This document shows, in pieces, positions 22,861 through 35,723 of a DNA stretch of 64,000 bases; position 1 is the stretch's first letter; each line of letters begins with the position of its first letter. Source of the DNA: Combretum micranthum (Eukaryota > Streptophyta > Magnoliopsida > Myrtales > Combretaceae). The translations under genes and the position numbers were made by a program. The notes under the pieces were generated by a model. It saw only the letters and a program-made list of their open reading frames with translations, made no database searches and had not been told where the DNA came from. The stretch spans positions 1 to 64,000 of the forward strand of contig JAMXBD010003395.1 in the NCBI GenBank assembly GCA_024138025.1. The letters are read 5' to 3'.

Positions 22861-24213
22861 AGAATCAGCGAAGATGATTTTTGTCACGAAAATTTATGTT
22901 TAGTATAAGGACCCGACATATACTATATCAGAACATTATATGCTAAGTCCCCAATCACGTATAATATACGAAGATATTATACGTAAGGTTGTCTGAAATG
23001 AATGAGTTTATGCTCATTGCTTGATCAACTTGTTATTATACATAACTTTACAAATACTACTCATTTAAGAGTGATAACTTTATATAAACACTTAAAATAG
23101 TACCATCATCCCTGACACTTAAAGGATTACAAAATCAAACATATAATATACATAATAGGAAAACTTTGGTACTTTACGTAACAAAACATAGACTTATGAG
23201 TAAGCCGTAGTTTATATTATTACATTTCACAAATAAGGTCTTATATAAGTCTTCTTCCAAGAAAACAATATAGAGTAGTCTAGCATTCTAATTGTCCCAT
23301 TCATCAAGAAAAGTCTCCCAATTCATACCATATGCCAAGTCATCATAATACTCATCATCATCATTAACTGTAAAGGGAAAAACGAGTCAATGGCCCAGTT
23401 CACAGCAACATAAACAAATACAAGGAGGCACACAATCTTAACTAATGCAATGCAAGAAACAATAGAATTATTTATCTTTTTTTAAGTAAAACATTTCAAC
23501 ATCGAAGTATTCAAACTTCGATTATAATCTTCAGGGATTTGGGATCTTGATTAACACCAGGTGCTCAGAGAGTTGATATAAGCAGTCTAAATACTTATAT
23601 TTCCTACATAACTTTACAAATAATAATCTCATCTATGATTTACAGCCGTTATTTAACTTAATCCATAATATCACCTAGTTCAACCGATCCTATAAACATG
23701 AACTAAATCATATTATTTCCTCTTAAGAATAAGCAACTGTTACACCGATACTGTTCCTTCTATCGATTACCTGATGAGCCACTTATGAAAGTCATTACAT
23801 CATGATAGGAGTGGCCTAAGTGCCTAAATTACCATGTCAATCTTGTTAGCAGGGTTGTTGCTCCTTAGACTGGATTCAACAGCACACGCACAAACAATTC
23901 AAACAAGTTTTTAAGCTAATCCTTAATTAGAATTGATTAGATAATGCTTAACCCAACATCCAACAAGCAAGTTACTGCATACCTAGATAATTGGGTTTAT
24001 CAGATAAAAGACCTATATTCAAACCCAACTATTCAAACCCAACTGGGTATGGGAATCTGCCAAAGAAAATCATTTCATATAAAACACATCAATCCATAAT
24101 GAAATATTAAGTCATTAGATATTCATTAAATTTAAGTTAATTTCATGTCACCTCATAGTCTCATTTTCATATACATACAAATATACATGTCACATTCCAC
24201 TATTCATTTATCT

Positions 24214-24233
24214 ATTATTATTATTATTATTAC

Positions 24234-24264
<31 letters not shown>

Positions 24265-24268
24265 TATT
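24214..24268. repeat. (ATT)n microsatellite
   Basis: About 17 ATT units with one C interruption, next to the palindromic array. Confidence 0.93.
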
Positions 24269-24299
24269 ATATGAATATACTAGAGGATCTTCCACGCCT

Positions 24300-24690
24300 A
24301 TGACAAGGGCCGTAATGGATATCGCGAGCATCATAAACGGCCGTGATCTTGGGCTATATGTATATTGCCTTTTCATGCCTGTAATAGGAGATTACGCCCC
24401 TTATTACGGCCGTGATGTAGGCCATGCTAATCAATGCACCCATGATTGTTTTGTAAAAGTTTTTCCGAAAAGTATTCTAGAGATCACCGTCCATGTGATG
24501 GCCATAATCTAGGCCATATCACTTGTTAAAAAGAGGTTAGAGGAGATAACGACCTTCACAACGGTCGTGATCAAGGTCGTTTCACATTTTAGAAAGCACT
24601 CAGAGGAGATCATGGGCCACACCACGGTCGTGATCACAAGAAAATATAATTTCAAGGATATAATGACATCGAACACACCCATGATGGACA
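24300..24690. repeat. Palindromic repeat array in LTR-like block 1
   Basis: Diverged repeats built on ACGGCCGTGATC or ACGGTCGTGATC at 24337, 24406, 24561 and 24624, with weaker copies near 24306 and 24490. Spacing is roughly 65-85 bp. The core ACGGCCGT is self-complementary. Locally GC-rich in an AT-rich block. Confidence 0.75.
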
Positions 24691-25480
24691 AGGTATTGAT
24701 CCTTTGATACTTGATTCAAAATTTTCGAAGTCCTATATCTTCTAACTCCTTATCAAGATCTTATTTGTTTGTAAAAACATGGTAGAACTAACTTATAAAT
24801 ACAATATCAAACATCATTAAGGTTACTTGTGCTTATATGTTCATTTCACATGCATATGTACAACAATCTTAACCTAGAAGCATAAGTTCATCATTCATGA
24901 TTGTTGAACTCTATTATCAACCTAATTACTAAAGTCCTACTCTTTTATCACTAACAATATCAATACAAACATCAGTTCATCATAAACTCAAAATTCATTT
25001 CTTCAAACACCTAGTGTACCTGAGCCTATTTACATATCTAGTTCAACATACTTGTTAGCTTATCATTAATTTGTCTAAGGCATCAAAGTTCTATTCCTAT
25101 GCAATATCAACATTAACTAAAACCATAATTAAACAAAACCTATAAGAAATCAACTTTACTTACTTTTATAGATACTAAAATCAGCCAAACTTCACTTCTC
25201 TCTTTCTTAACTTAAATTCTTACTTCTACTTGTCCCTTAATTGATTCCTTGCTTAGAAACTTGTGGATAAAATTTAGAAGACATTTTATGGTGAAATTTT
25301 AGCTTGTTTGTATTTTGAAAGATGATGGAAATGAAGAGAGAGAGAGACGATGGTTTGGGGTCTGTTTTGGATATGATATTTTGTTACTTTTTAACTTTTT
25401 GGCAACTATAGAAGAATATGGAAGTTTACATATGGGCTTGGGTTGTGTGTGTGGGCTTGAGTTAATAATTAAAGATGGCT

Positions 25481-26750
25481 TTGGACTTTTCTAAAAAAAA
25501 TTATAGCAAAAAAGTCTCCTAATTTATTACAAATAATAGACATCATATTATTTTAATGCAATACAATTCCAATATATTACTATAATCACTTAACTTCACC
25601 AACACGTATATAATTCAATTCTTTACATATTGGATTAGCAATAATTAATCATGTCATCAATTAAAAATTATTATAACTTAACTATAATAAGGTAGTCATG
25701 AAATCAACAAATATATACAAAGTTTACTTTTGTATTTTGGGTTTGGGTTATTTCATTTAGAGAGAGAAATTTTGTCTTAAACCCTCTATTTTGTTCTTTC
25801 TTGTACTCTTTCTTGTTTGTCCCTTTCTAAAATACACTTAAACAAATAATATGTAACACATAAATGGTTTATCTACAAAAAAACGAAAAGGAAAAAAATA
25901 ACAATGCATTCAATAGAGGACAAGAAAGAAAATGCAACTGAAGCCATAAGCACAAACTAAAGTTCACATTATGTCACCTGTTATTATAGAAACTCCCTCC
26001 ATGGTACGAACTTCACAATCATAGCAATCGAATATTGCACTAAGGAAAAAAATCAATAAAAGAAAAAAATTAATAAGTGAGAAAAGATCTTTAACATTGT
26101 TTGACAAAAGTGTTGACATTATATTGTTAAAGTAGAAGCAGTAAAAAGCTTGGACTTTTTACATAAAATATTACTTACTTTGGGTCTTATTTGTTTAAAG
26201 TTTTGAGAATTTTGAGAAAAGCATGTTTTTAAGGAAAAGAAAAATCAAGTTATAAATTAGGGGGCAAACAAAAGAAAACAAAAAGCCAAAGGAAAGTATT
26301 ACCTTTTGTGTTCTCTTCTCTTTTGTGTCATCATCTAGATTCTCAACAATCCCTATGTACCCTAGTTGGATTCTTGCCAATAGATAAAAAAATACATAGG
26401 AAAATTAAAAGTCAAAAAAGGAAATAGATACTGCAATCTTGAAAAACATTGCATGCAAAGATAATGAGAGAAATGAAAAAAAAGTAAGTAGAGGGTAGAA
26501 AGAGAAGGGTTGAAATGATTTCATCATAGACAGAAATTTGAAGAACGTTAATTTTCCTTGGGAGAAATAATTGGTAATAATTAAAAAATAAAATGAAGGT
26601 ATAGTTAAAAATATTCTCAAAATAGTATTTGAATTTAAAAAGGTAGTCTTTTAACTATTCCTTGGATAGTATAAGGAAGAAAAATGAAAAAAAAATAATA
26701 AAAGCATAGGGTAAAAAATTGGAGTCAAATAAGAGGATTTTGGCTTGATC
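25481..26750. other. AT-rich intergenic DNA
   Basis: No gene signal. Short minus-strand frames at 26195-26869 are low-complexity translations of A/G-rich DNA and are not believed. Confidence 0.5.
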
Positions 26751-28033
26751 ATAATATTATATATAATATATATATATATGAGGTTATGACAAATACAAAT
26801 GATCCAATTGAAAGTAAACATGGTTTGAAATAAATACATAGCAAGCAATGTAACGCATTTGGTCCACAATCGATATTGCGCACATTATCTTTGGAAGTAA
26901 GGCTTGACAACACCAAAGGGTGACAATACCTAATATTATTTTCCTAATCATTACCTATTCATAAAACCTTCTCATAATAATCTCTAAACCCAAAAGAACA
27001 AATAAACTTTTTTCTCTCTAATTTAACTTATATTAACCCAGGCTACATAATATACATCACTTATCAAGAGATTAAGGAAATTTCCTCTTTTTAATTTTTA
27101 AAAAATTTGTTTAAGAGTCGCCACAAGTTGCTAAAGAGTAAGGACTCATGACAGCAAATTCAGAGTTTCACTAAACAATGTGAACAATAAGTAATTAAGC
27201 TTCTCACTAGCCATATTTGGTATAATCAACCTTCTACATGCTCTCAAAAGCTAGTAGTATTCTCATGCTAAGAGTCTAGGGTTTAGTTAGCAAAATTAGA
27301 ATATGCGATATTAATTGTCTCAATTTTGCAGTAGGACGTAGACATCCACACAAGCTTGAACTAGTGCGGACCTGCTGGGTCATGGGTTTTGTTAGGGGTG
27401 GTCCAAAACCGGGTTAGACTAAGATGAACCAAGCTTGCTCTGAGCCATTTGTATCGGCCCGTGAACCAGCCAATCATTTTTTAAAATAAAATAATTAAAA
27501 AATGGTTTAAAAAAATTACATTAATTATCCTTTTAAATAATAAAATAAGAAAAAAAAGTAAAATATATATTTGTATAATATATTTAAAAATAACTTAAAT
27601 AAATTTTTAACTTAAAATAAAATTGGGTTTAAGAATAATGTTCTTTAGCCCAATTGTTAGAAGAATTGTTGAAGGTGTGGATTTATTTATACACAAGTAG
27701 ATCTAAGTTTACTTGTAAAGTTAGTAATGTGAGACTTAAATACACCAAGATACAAATAAATATAAAAATGAGTCTCACATCGTTAAGAAGCAAAAAATTA
27801 CTTTGGTTGGAAGTTTATATAAATGGAGTCACACATCCTTTAACTATATTACTACTTGAGTTGTTACAATAATAACTTATTTAATGTTGTGAAGAGTAAT
27901 AAAATTTTATTATTCACATTGAAATAGCTTAACCATTAATTTATATTTATTTTTTCTTTATTTTTTTCCTTTTTTTTTTTGTTTATCATTAGGTTAACTT
28001 GGATTAACTTAGGCTGACCTACTGGGTCCATGA

Positions 28034-28660
28034 GTTTGGGGGTCGACTCGTTAACGACCGAGCTATCTACTGGGTCATATGGAAGGTCATGACCCATTCG
28101 GTCTGGCTAAGTTGGCGGGTTGGCCAGTAGATGGTGGTTCGAGCCGAGACACAAATCTAAAGACAACGCAAATTTAGTCAACTAGGCTTGTTAATCTATA
28201 AACAAACAAACATTAGTAAGAATTGAAATGAGAATAACAATTAACACACAATTTTTGTCATATTAATGTACAAGGTTACAAAATGTGTGCATAGGGGTTT
28301 GGAGGTTGACCCTTTAACGACATAGTTACTTGCTGAGTCATGACCCGTTTTGCTGGGTCGGGTCGATAGTTTGACTCGCTGGTAGCGGTTTAACTATGTT
28401 GATGGTCATGACCTATACAGCTGGGCGGCCCAATGGATTGGCCCATTGATGGTGGTTTTGGCTCGGTCTCAAGTCAAACTTGACTCATGTTGATGTCTAA
28501 TAGTATGCAAATTTAAACATAACACAAATTTGATGAACTAGGTTTGCCTATCTGTGAAAAAAACACACATCACTGAGAGCTAAAATGTTAAAATGAGAAT
28601 AACAATTAACACATACTTTTCGTAATATTTTAATGTACAAGGTTACAAATTGCGTGCTTA
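28034..28660. repeat. Long tandem repeat, two diverged units (263-365 bp)
   Basis: The first unit starts GTTTGGGGGTCGACTC (28034) and the second GTTTGGAGGTTGACCC (28297). Both contain several TGGGTCAT/CATGACCCA motifs and end with GAATAACAATTAACACA, a block around ACAAGGTTACAAA. The second unit is longer because of additional GGGTC-type repeats. The array recurs in inverted copy C (48150-48800). Confidence 0.7.
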
Positions 28661-28725
28661 GGGATGTCAGTAAGACAAGAAAGAGAAAATTGGCTCGTTA
28701 TTTAGGATACAAGTAAACTGAGAAT

Positions 28726-28983
28726 CAGATAGATGGGATAGTCAAGTTTTGCATGGACATTCCATAAAAGATTAGAGTTTACCTCTCATATCATGACACT
28801 AAACAATCAAAATGAAAGTCTTCTATCCCAATAAGAACTTGCATTATTGTAGTTCTCAGATAGATGGGATAGTCAAGTTTTGCATGGACATTCCATAAAA
28901 GATTAGAGTTTACCTCTCATATCATGACACTAAACAATCAAAATTAAAGTCTCCGATCCCAATAAGAACTTGCATTATTGTAG
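28726..28983. repeat. Tandem duplication, 131-bp period
   Basis: 28726-28852 and 28857-28983 are nearly identical; both start CAGATAGATGGGATAGTC and end CTTGCATTATTGTAG, with only a few differences. This is a recent event relative to the diverged surroundings, just downstream of the Gnk2-like pseudogene. Confidence 0.93.
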
Positions 28984-29002
28984 ACTAGATATACAAGTAT
29001 CC

Positions 29003-29229
29003 AATTATCCTGTGAATGGATACATCTTGAATCTAAGCTTACAATCTTGAAGTTGGACTTGAGCTCCATTTTTATCTAAACAATTCCTATCCATTTGATC
29101 TTCAGCATAATAATTTATAAAGGCACTGATAATAGAATAGATCCAAAGATACATCTCCATTTGCAAAATTAATAAAAACTCTAATAAATACTTGTAATAA
29201 TGAATTTCAAATATAGACACATGGATCAT
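29003..29229 (-). pseudogene. Gnk2/DUF26 domain gene remnant (copy A)
   Basis: The C-terminal end NCLDKNGAQVQLQDCKLRF plus YPFTG is clearly homologous to the copy B protein at 41510-41893. The N-terminal part aligns at DNA level with the copy B signal-peptide region but has drifted out of its frame. About 150 bp encoding the middle of the domain, with the C-x8-C-x2-C motif, is missing. It cannot fold as a Gnk2 domain. Confidence 0.72.
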
Positions 29230-31310
29230 ACTATTATTATTTTGGTATTTATACGTCTTATTTCAATTTCTTTACCTCTCAATGCTAGGTTTTGGATGGC
29301 TATCCATGGAGGAAGTGTCTTTTAGAGGGAAATTTTATGGTTACATCATTAGTTTTCACAGGACTAGTCCTATCACTATTCAATGATTCACACTATACTC
29401 AGCCGTGATCAAATCATTTTTTGTTATTAAACCATTAAAATGGTTCATATTCAAATTCTTACAATTATTTTAATGGTTAGATGATTTATTGGATCGTCCC
29501 ATCAATGGAGCTATAGAACCTCCCCTCTTGATAAAGTTAATCTTAATGAGATTAATCTAATTTGTCGTATCTTGTAATAGTATAGTAATTATCACCTGCC
29601 ACTTATGGTTGTGTATGAATTATCATTGATCCAATCAAATATTTTCCATGTTGTGTTGAGCATTTTATGTTCATGTCTGGCTAAGGAACTCTTATAGAAA
29701 ATGCATAGAAAAAGGTTTCGGTTCTCTTGATGCTGTAGAAAATTTCTTTGTGCTCAGTTATTGCAACCATCGGTATCTTCATGAATTACAAACTTGTATA
29801 AATGTATATTACTAAGAAAATATTGACAATTGGACTCCGATGTACATAATATGATTTTTATCTATAATAATTAATTTAATAAAATATTATTATTAAATAT
29901 TTAATTTAAAAAATGATAAAATTATTTCAAGTGAAGAAACGTGAAAAATAATGTGAAAAGAAGAAAGAACAAGCCAGGATTTGATTTAGACTATAACAAT
30001 CTTAGGATAATGGGTAGTCAGTCACCATTAAGAAGGACATAAAATATTAAAAAAGATAATTATTGGATCACAGTCAACATGGGTCACCTGGGCATTTGGC
30101 TTGTTTTTCCTTTTCTTTTTTTTTTTTTAATATATTTACTTATTTATTTTTCCTTTTATAGTAACAAATGGCCATACATGATTCTCAAGTGCCCTATTAA
30201 ACCTCCCCTGGCATTAAAGTGACTCGTCCATAGATTTTTTATTTCCTTTCTATAGCCTTTTTCATTTTATTGCTCTTTCTAATGATTTTTCATTATTTAT
30301 TTATATTTATTTATTTATTAATGTACTTATGTTATTTTATTAAATTAATTATTAGGTCAATCATAAATTGAAGCCCTTTTAATTGTGATAGGTAAAATAA
30401 ATACAAGCATGCAAAATATTAAAAGATGAATATATATGTGTGTGTGCGTGTGCGCAAAATGTTAAAGTGTGAAAACTTAAATATACAAAATAAAATCTAT
30501 CCAAATAAAACCTATACATAGCGGAGTTATGAATAGAATAGTTTATTACTATTATTAGTGCTTGAAAAACTTTAGAAGACATAAAAAAAGGAAAAAGAAA
30601 AATAAAAATGAAGAGACATATAGTAGTCAACTTTCTAGAACATCACATGGATGAATATTTGATGTCCCATTTTGTTGTCTCAATGCTATCCTAGCCAATC
30701 CTGCTTAAACATGTATCAGTTTTAATGAGTGATATTTATGTTAAGTTATGTTATTTGTTTACTATCATATTATAATTAGTGAGGGCAAAATTGATACACC
30801 AATTTTGGGATAGCAAATATTTGTCCTATATGGATGAATATTTGTTGTCTCAATATTGTCTTAGTTAATTGTGATTAAACATGTGGCACTTTTAATGAGT
30901 AGTATTTATATTAAGTTATGTAATTTGATTACGTATCATATTATAACTGTTAGGGACACAATTGAGACAACAAGTATTCATCCTTCGCATATATACATCC
31001 TGTAATGATTTGTTCTTACATGGAATAGACTAATTGTTTCATGTTTTCACACAAAGGTCATTGACCCATCTATTTTTGGAATCTTCTCTATTGAGGTGTG
31101 ACACATAGGAAAGTGGCACTACTGTAATCCTAGTTGGGACACTCTTAATGGATGGTATTGCCAAAGATAGGTAACTACCTATCTTTTTTTTTTCCCTCCT
31201 CTAGAATGCTTAATTTAGTTTAGAGAGATCTGATACTTCATAATGAATGAAAATCACAAAATTGGGTATAGATTTGGATTAAAAAGCTAGTGTTATTGTA
31301 TTAAGGGTTG
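29230..31310. other. Non-coding part of copy A
   Basis: 29550-29850 is the conserved upstream region of the Gnk2-like gene (matches 42040-42330). Beyond about 29930 the sequence is the inverted partner of copy B. Two similar stretches at 30660-30780 and 30820-30960 (CATTTTGTTGTCTCAATGCT and GTTGTCTCAATATTGTCTTAG types) form a loose direct repeat. No gene. Confidence 0.5.
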
Positions 31311-31640
31311 TAAATAAGTTGAATTAAGATGGTATAACATTGTGTTTTAATTAAACTCAAGTAAAAATGATAATGATCAAACTCAATTCGAGCTTGATTG
31401 AATGTATAATTTTTAACATATGCTTTTCTTGAGTAACACTAAACAAGCTTGAATTTCACTTAAGTAAGCTTATTTGGCTCAATCTATCTAAATAATAGTC
31501 TTATTCATATTAAAATAATATTAATATCCACACTAGACTTAAAAATGATTGAACTTGCGAGTTACTAAAGCTAAATATTAAAATACAAACTTAACTTGCG
31601 AAACTAATTAAGTAGTTTAGTAGGTTACTATTATGTTTAT
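31310..31640. mobile_element. Candidate small non-autonomous element
   Basis: Rich in AACTCAA, TTGAGT, CGAGCTTG and CAAGCTTGAA motifs in both orientations, a composition seen in plant hAT MITEs. A related inverted copy is in B at about 43310-43630, and a similar block occurs at 59215-59590. Ends not resolved. Confidence 0.3.
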
Positions 31641-32126
31641 ATTAGTCTCCATTAGCTATACCATATTAGGTGTTTAAGGATTCATGTCTTGATAATAAAG
31701 ATTCATTAGTTCTAAACACACCACATGTTCGGCTAAGTGGTATATATATCAAGATTGTTTTCATAAATGGTAATTATAATGAGTGGTTTATAAAAAGTTT
31801 AGTGCTTTGACTACTTCCTTGTAGTATCTTACATTAACCTCACTTTAGTCCTTAACACACAATGAATTGCCCAAATATATGTGTTGAACTATCTTTTTTT
31901 TTTTTTTTAAAGCACAGCATATTGTCTCATGACTTGGGTCCAATTCTATTATTATTTGATATTTTACACTGTAATGCCCGAAATATAGAGTTATTTACGA
32001 CCCTCCACATATCTACATTATATATAAACACATTAAGGTTCATAACCTGCCATTAAATCACAATAAACACCATGATTAATTTCATATCATACACATATAT
32101 AATTGCATAATTTCAATATTGTTCGG

Positions 32127-34070
32127 TCATACAGAGTGTGTATAAATCCTCAAACTTGTACTATATTAAACATTTGATAGATCAATTTATTAATAACTCA
32201 AAAGGGAGTCCATTAAACACACATAAATGGTCACACTTAACTATAGTTGGGTCTATGTCTTAAAATAACATCCTTGTACGTAATGCACATAAATACATAT
32301 GCCATAGCCAAACATAAATAAAGATATTTTGTCCTTAAGTTACGAAACTAATCTATCCATTGGCTAAGTAGTTTTCTCCACTAACGTTTATCCCCACAAT
32401 CTACCACCACGTCATCACTAGAAAGGCTAAACATTATAGGATCATTGTTTGATCCTGGAAAAGAAGAATCGAGCGAGCCAAAGCCTAGTAAGGTACTACC
32501 ATAAACATAAGTGCATGAGACAACATTAGCACATTTATAGCAAGAGTACAACTAATGCAGCAAACAATTATTTTATCATCTTTAAATTTTAAGCCAGCAT
32601 ACAACATAAGGAACACATTTATATATACAATATTAAGTATTCCTCAACATCCGTGAGTCCATTTGTCCAACCACTTGATCCATTCGTAATCATCTCCAAG
32701 CGTGACCCTTCACAAGGATATCTATCACACAAGAATCAACAAGGCACCATGTCAAGATCACTGGTACTCCTGGTCCATCAATTACAGTCAAGAACACACT
32801 ATAAATAAATTTTATCACTAAGTATTCAATTAGTCGATTTAAGATTCTATTATAAAACAAGCACAAAGCAACGAGTAAGATAATACACATACTTAGAAAG
32901 CTGGCGTGTCCAAAACACTAGAACCCTTTAATCTAAACTATAAAGTAACTAATGTATTTAGAATTGTTTGTACTTTAAAAGTTATCTATAGCTTGCACTT
33001 CTATAGTCTTGCCCTTACACCACTATTGGTGTTAAAAAAAAACATAAAATATTAATTCAAAATGGGAATTTGGAAATTAATTTAGTAGTATCTATGTTCC
33101 AAGATCTAAGAGTGATATTAAATTTTCAAGAAAAGAGTTGAACAAGTTAAAATGTGAGTTTAGAGAAGCTATGTTGAACATGATCATGCTTGAGGTTATG
33201 TTGTTTAACATGGGTTGGAACACGACCATATTAAATATCATGTTCAAAATAGAATCGTAACACCACATAACATGATCATGTTCGACTTGTGCTCAAAATA
33301 GACGGGTTATTTTATGTAACACAAGTCATGTTAAATTCATAATCGAAAACATAAGCATATTATGACTTAATACTAATTTAAACACAAGTCATGTTATAGC
33401 CCTTGTTTGAAATAAAAGCATAACACAAGTTCAAACACGTGTCGTGTTCTACTTGTGTTCAAAACAAAAACATAATTCAACATAACATAGGCTTGGACTG
33501 TGTTCCACTAGTGTTTGCCTAAACAAAAGCTTTTCTACTCATTACGGATCTTAATAACTATAATTCCATTCTAAGTATCAAACTGTATCCAATCATCACA
33601 TATACTTCTTTGAAAACACAACCTTAAGCCAATCTCATTGCATACATATATTAATGCAAAAATTGAAAATAAAATTTCGATTACTTACTTTTCTTCATAC
33701 CAAATTCTCCCTTGAAATCAAGAATGCCAAACTCCTTCACCCAACTATTAGTAATTTGTAATATTGCAAGATTACCACTTCCCATGCACTTAACCCTAAA
33801 AGATATCCATAAGGGTAAAACACAAGCGTTTATTATTTGCTGTCTATAAAAGTTATCAAATTCAATAAAAGATTTGCCTTACCTCTAGATTATGTGATGA
33901 TAAATCTATTTGAATTTATCATGAGAATGATTTCACCATTTTTTTTTTCCCTTTCAACAAGCTTCTCATCATCATATCACCACCTCAACCATGCAAATAT
34001 AGAGGAAGCTATGAATATTTTTTTAAGGATAAGTATTCTATTTGATATTCAAGTTTTATTTTTTAATTAA
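32127..34070 (-). mobile_element. LTR-like block 2 (probable solo LTR)
   Basis: Non-coding block lying just after copy A. It shows the same order of landmarks as blocks 1 and 3, at lower similarity: GAGCCAAAGCCTAGTAAGG near 32476, a palindromic array, then AAAAGTAAGTAA on the minus strand near 33685. Assignment is by analogy, with approximate ends. Confidence 0.35.
33176..33520. repeat. Palindromic repeat array in LTR-like block 2
   Basis: Includes the perfect 14-bp palindrome AACATGATCATGTT (33269-33282), a partial copy at 33176, AACACAAGTCATGTT at 33318 and 33381, and ACACGTGT within a longer inverted repeat at 33434-33462. Units are about 50-65 bp and degenerate. Confidence 0.7.
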
Positions 34071-34650
34071 TTATTTATAATTTAAAGTGTCAATTTTGTA
34101 TCTAAATTTGATTCATATTTGTATAATTTAACAATTTAAATTTTATTTATTTACAATTAATCACTTAAAAGAGTTACTCTACATATTATAAATTACTTAA
34201 AAAGATTTTTTCCCTACAATCCAATAACACTTATAAATTTGCTTTTAAAATCCTTATTTGAATCAAGTAGAAGGGTCCAAAACAACTATTACTTTTTACA
34301 ATCCTGTTCCCAAGCATAAGTTACACAAATATAGAATTTAAGGCGTAAATCTAGTTAGTAATATAAATTGCATGGCTATTATATACGAGAAAATTTTAAA
34401 GAACCCTGCACATGAGTAATTAATTATCATATCATTGTTATTTCCAGAATCTCTATGCTTTGTCTAATTAAATTAAATCTAGTCTCAAACTTGTATTTAT
34501 GCTGTCTATACTATCACTATGAAGTTTTGATCAGATATGTGATTGTCCACAGTTCCACTTAAATTATGTCCCAATACAAACTCCACGTGGTTAATCTGTA
34601 ACAATCAATTTTGCTTACCTTTTTTTAGAAAATCCTAAGATCCATCATCC
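34071..34650. other. AT-rich intergenic DNA
   Basis: No gene or clear repeat seen on either strand. Confidence 0.5.
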
Positions 34651-35481
34651 TTGATTAATCCCTGAGTACAACCCAAATTAAACATTACCTGTTTGATGAA
34701 TTATAGACCATCAATTTTAAGTTTGATCTATCCTTCTTGTGGAGGGATCAAGTTAATAGTTATTCAATAATTTAAAGCATTAATCTTGTTTTCCTATTAT
34801 ACGTAAAAAAATCTATGAATTTTTTATCTATCTTTTAATGGAATATACGTAGTGTAACATATATCAATGAGGTTTGACAATTTTCAATCCATAAGGTAAG
34901 ACACACCGTTTTAAGTATGTTAGCCATAAGCACCCTCACATGGTCTCAATCTTTACAAATATAGGAGGTCAGTCCGTAAGGTGAGCTGACTTGCTTCCTT
35001 TGGACTACAAAGGCAAATTTAGGCCTTTCTAGGGGGCAAAAATAACCTCAAAAGGGCCAAGGTATACCAGTAAGAAGAGTCCAATGTATTTCATCTTGAG
35101 TTAATCTTTTCCCAAGAACCTTGGATTTTGTTAGGGTGACCATATTTGAACTTTAAATATATATATATATATATATATAAAGAGGTAATGATGAATACAA
35201 ATGATCCTCTTGAAAGTGAACATGGTATGAAAATAATTACATATCAAGGATGTAATGCGTGGTGCTCTACAGTCTGATATCGAACAACTCATCTATCGAG
35301 TAAGTCTCGATAACACGAAGAATAATATCTAACCTGTCTCTCCCATTCATGATCCCTTCGAATTCCATGGGAACAGCAACGAAGTAAAGCTTCCCACCAG
35401 CCACACTTTGTAGCAACCTTCTCCATGGTATCACAACATAGAAGTAAACTCATGCGAAACATCATAGTCCTAGGCTTTTGC
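34650..35481. repeat. Duplicated segment, copy B, left part
   Basis: 34650-34850 matches 19546-19760; 35180-35460 matches 26780-27290. Together they show that in copy A about 6.9 kb, including LTR-like block 1, lies between two pieces that are close together here. A (TA)n tract occupies 35157-35179. Ends at the left LTR of the copia element. Confidence 0.65.
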
Positions 35482-35673
35482 TGTTAACTTATATTATTGA
35501 GGCTGGTATTTTAGCTTAGTTGCCACGTGTTCTTATTTCATTGGTTTCTTTTTTGTATATATTGATCTTTGTAACTGTTTTCTATAGAATTAGAAATATA
35601 CAGAATTTACTTTGCTCTCTTCTAGTTCGATGCTTTTCTTCGGCTTTAATCTTTCTTGTGCTCGCATCTCACA
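35482..35673 (+). repeat. 5-prime LTR of copia element
   Basis: 192 bp from TGTTAACTTATATT to CATCTCACA, with a TATATATT box near 35556. The two LTRs have equal length and differ at about 14 positions by eye count. Confidence 0.93.
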
Positions 35674-35685
35674 TGGTATCAGAGC
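35674..35685 (+). other. Primer-binding site of copia element, initiator tRNA-Met
   Basis: TGGTATCAGAGC directly after the LTR, complementary to the 3-prime end of initiator tRNA-Met. Confidence 0.93.
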
Positions 35686-35723
35686 ATAAGGTACGAATCC
35701 AGTAATCTTCTTGTTTTTCGATC

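Larger units (their letters stand above)
22860..25480 (-). mobile_element. LTR-like block 1 (probable solo LTR)
   Basis: Homologous along much of its length to 45000-47480. Shared landmarks are CTAAGTCCCCAATCACG near 22945, GAGTCAATGGCCCAG near 23385 and GTTGATATAAGCAGTC near 23573. No coding region. It resembles the long LTRs of Tekay/Del-type Ty3 elements read on the minus strand, with a splice-donor-like AAAAGTAAGTAA on that strand near 25160. A central palindromic array is listed separately. Ends are approximate; no flanking internal element was seen, so a solo LTR is the simplest reading. Confidence 0.5.
26750..32126. repeat. Duplicated segment, copy A
   Basis: Matches copy B (about 35160-45000 without the copia insertion) with many indels. 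Landmarks shared in direct orientation are ACAAATGATCC near 26797 and 35200, CAACCTTCT near 27229 and 35416, the Gnk2-like gene, and CACCTGCCACTTA near 29596 and 42066. From about 29930 to 32126 the sequence is present in B in inverted orientation (44995 down to 42831). A (TA)n tract lies near 26760 here and at 35157-35179 in B. Confidence 0.75.

Noticed and set aside
26195..26869. Minus-strand Phe/Leu/Ser-rich frames that look like membrane proteins
   Set aside because: They arise from A/G-rich low-complexity DNA read in reverse; same for 10903-11145 and 44524-44748.
30379..30630. 83-codon hydrophobic minus-strand frame
   Set aside because: Low-complexity AT-rich translation; the matching inverted copy in segment B does not preserve it.
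35674..35685. Possible tRNA-derived sequence (TGGTATCAGAGC, also at 3661)
   Set aside because: Both are retroelement primer-binding sites, not tRNA genes; no tRNA cloverleaf with A and B boxes was found in the window.
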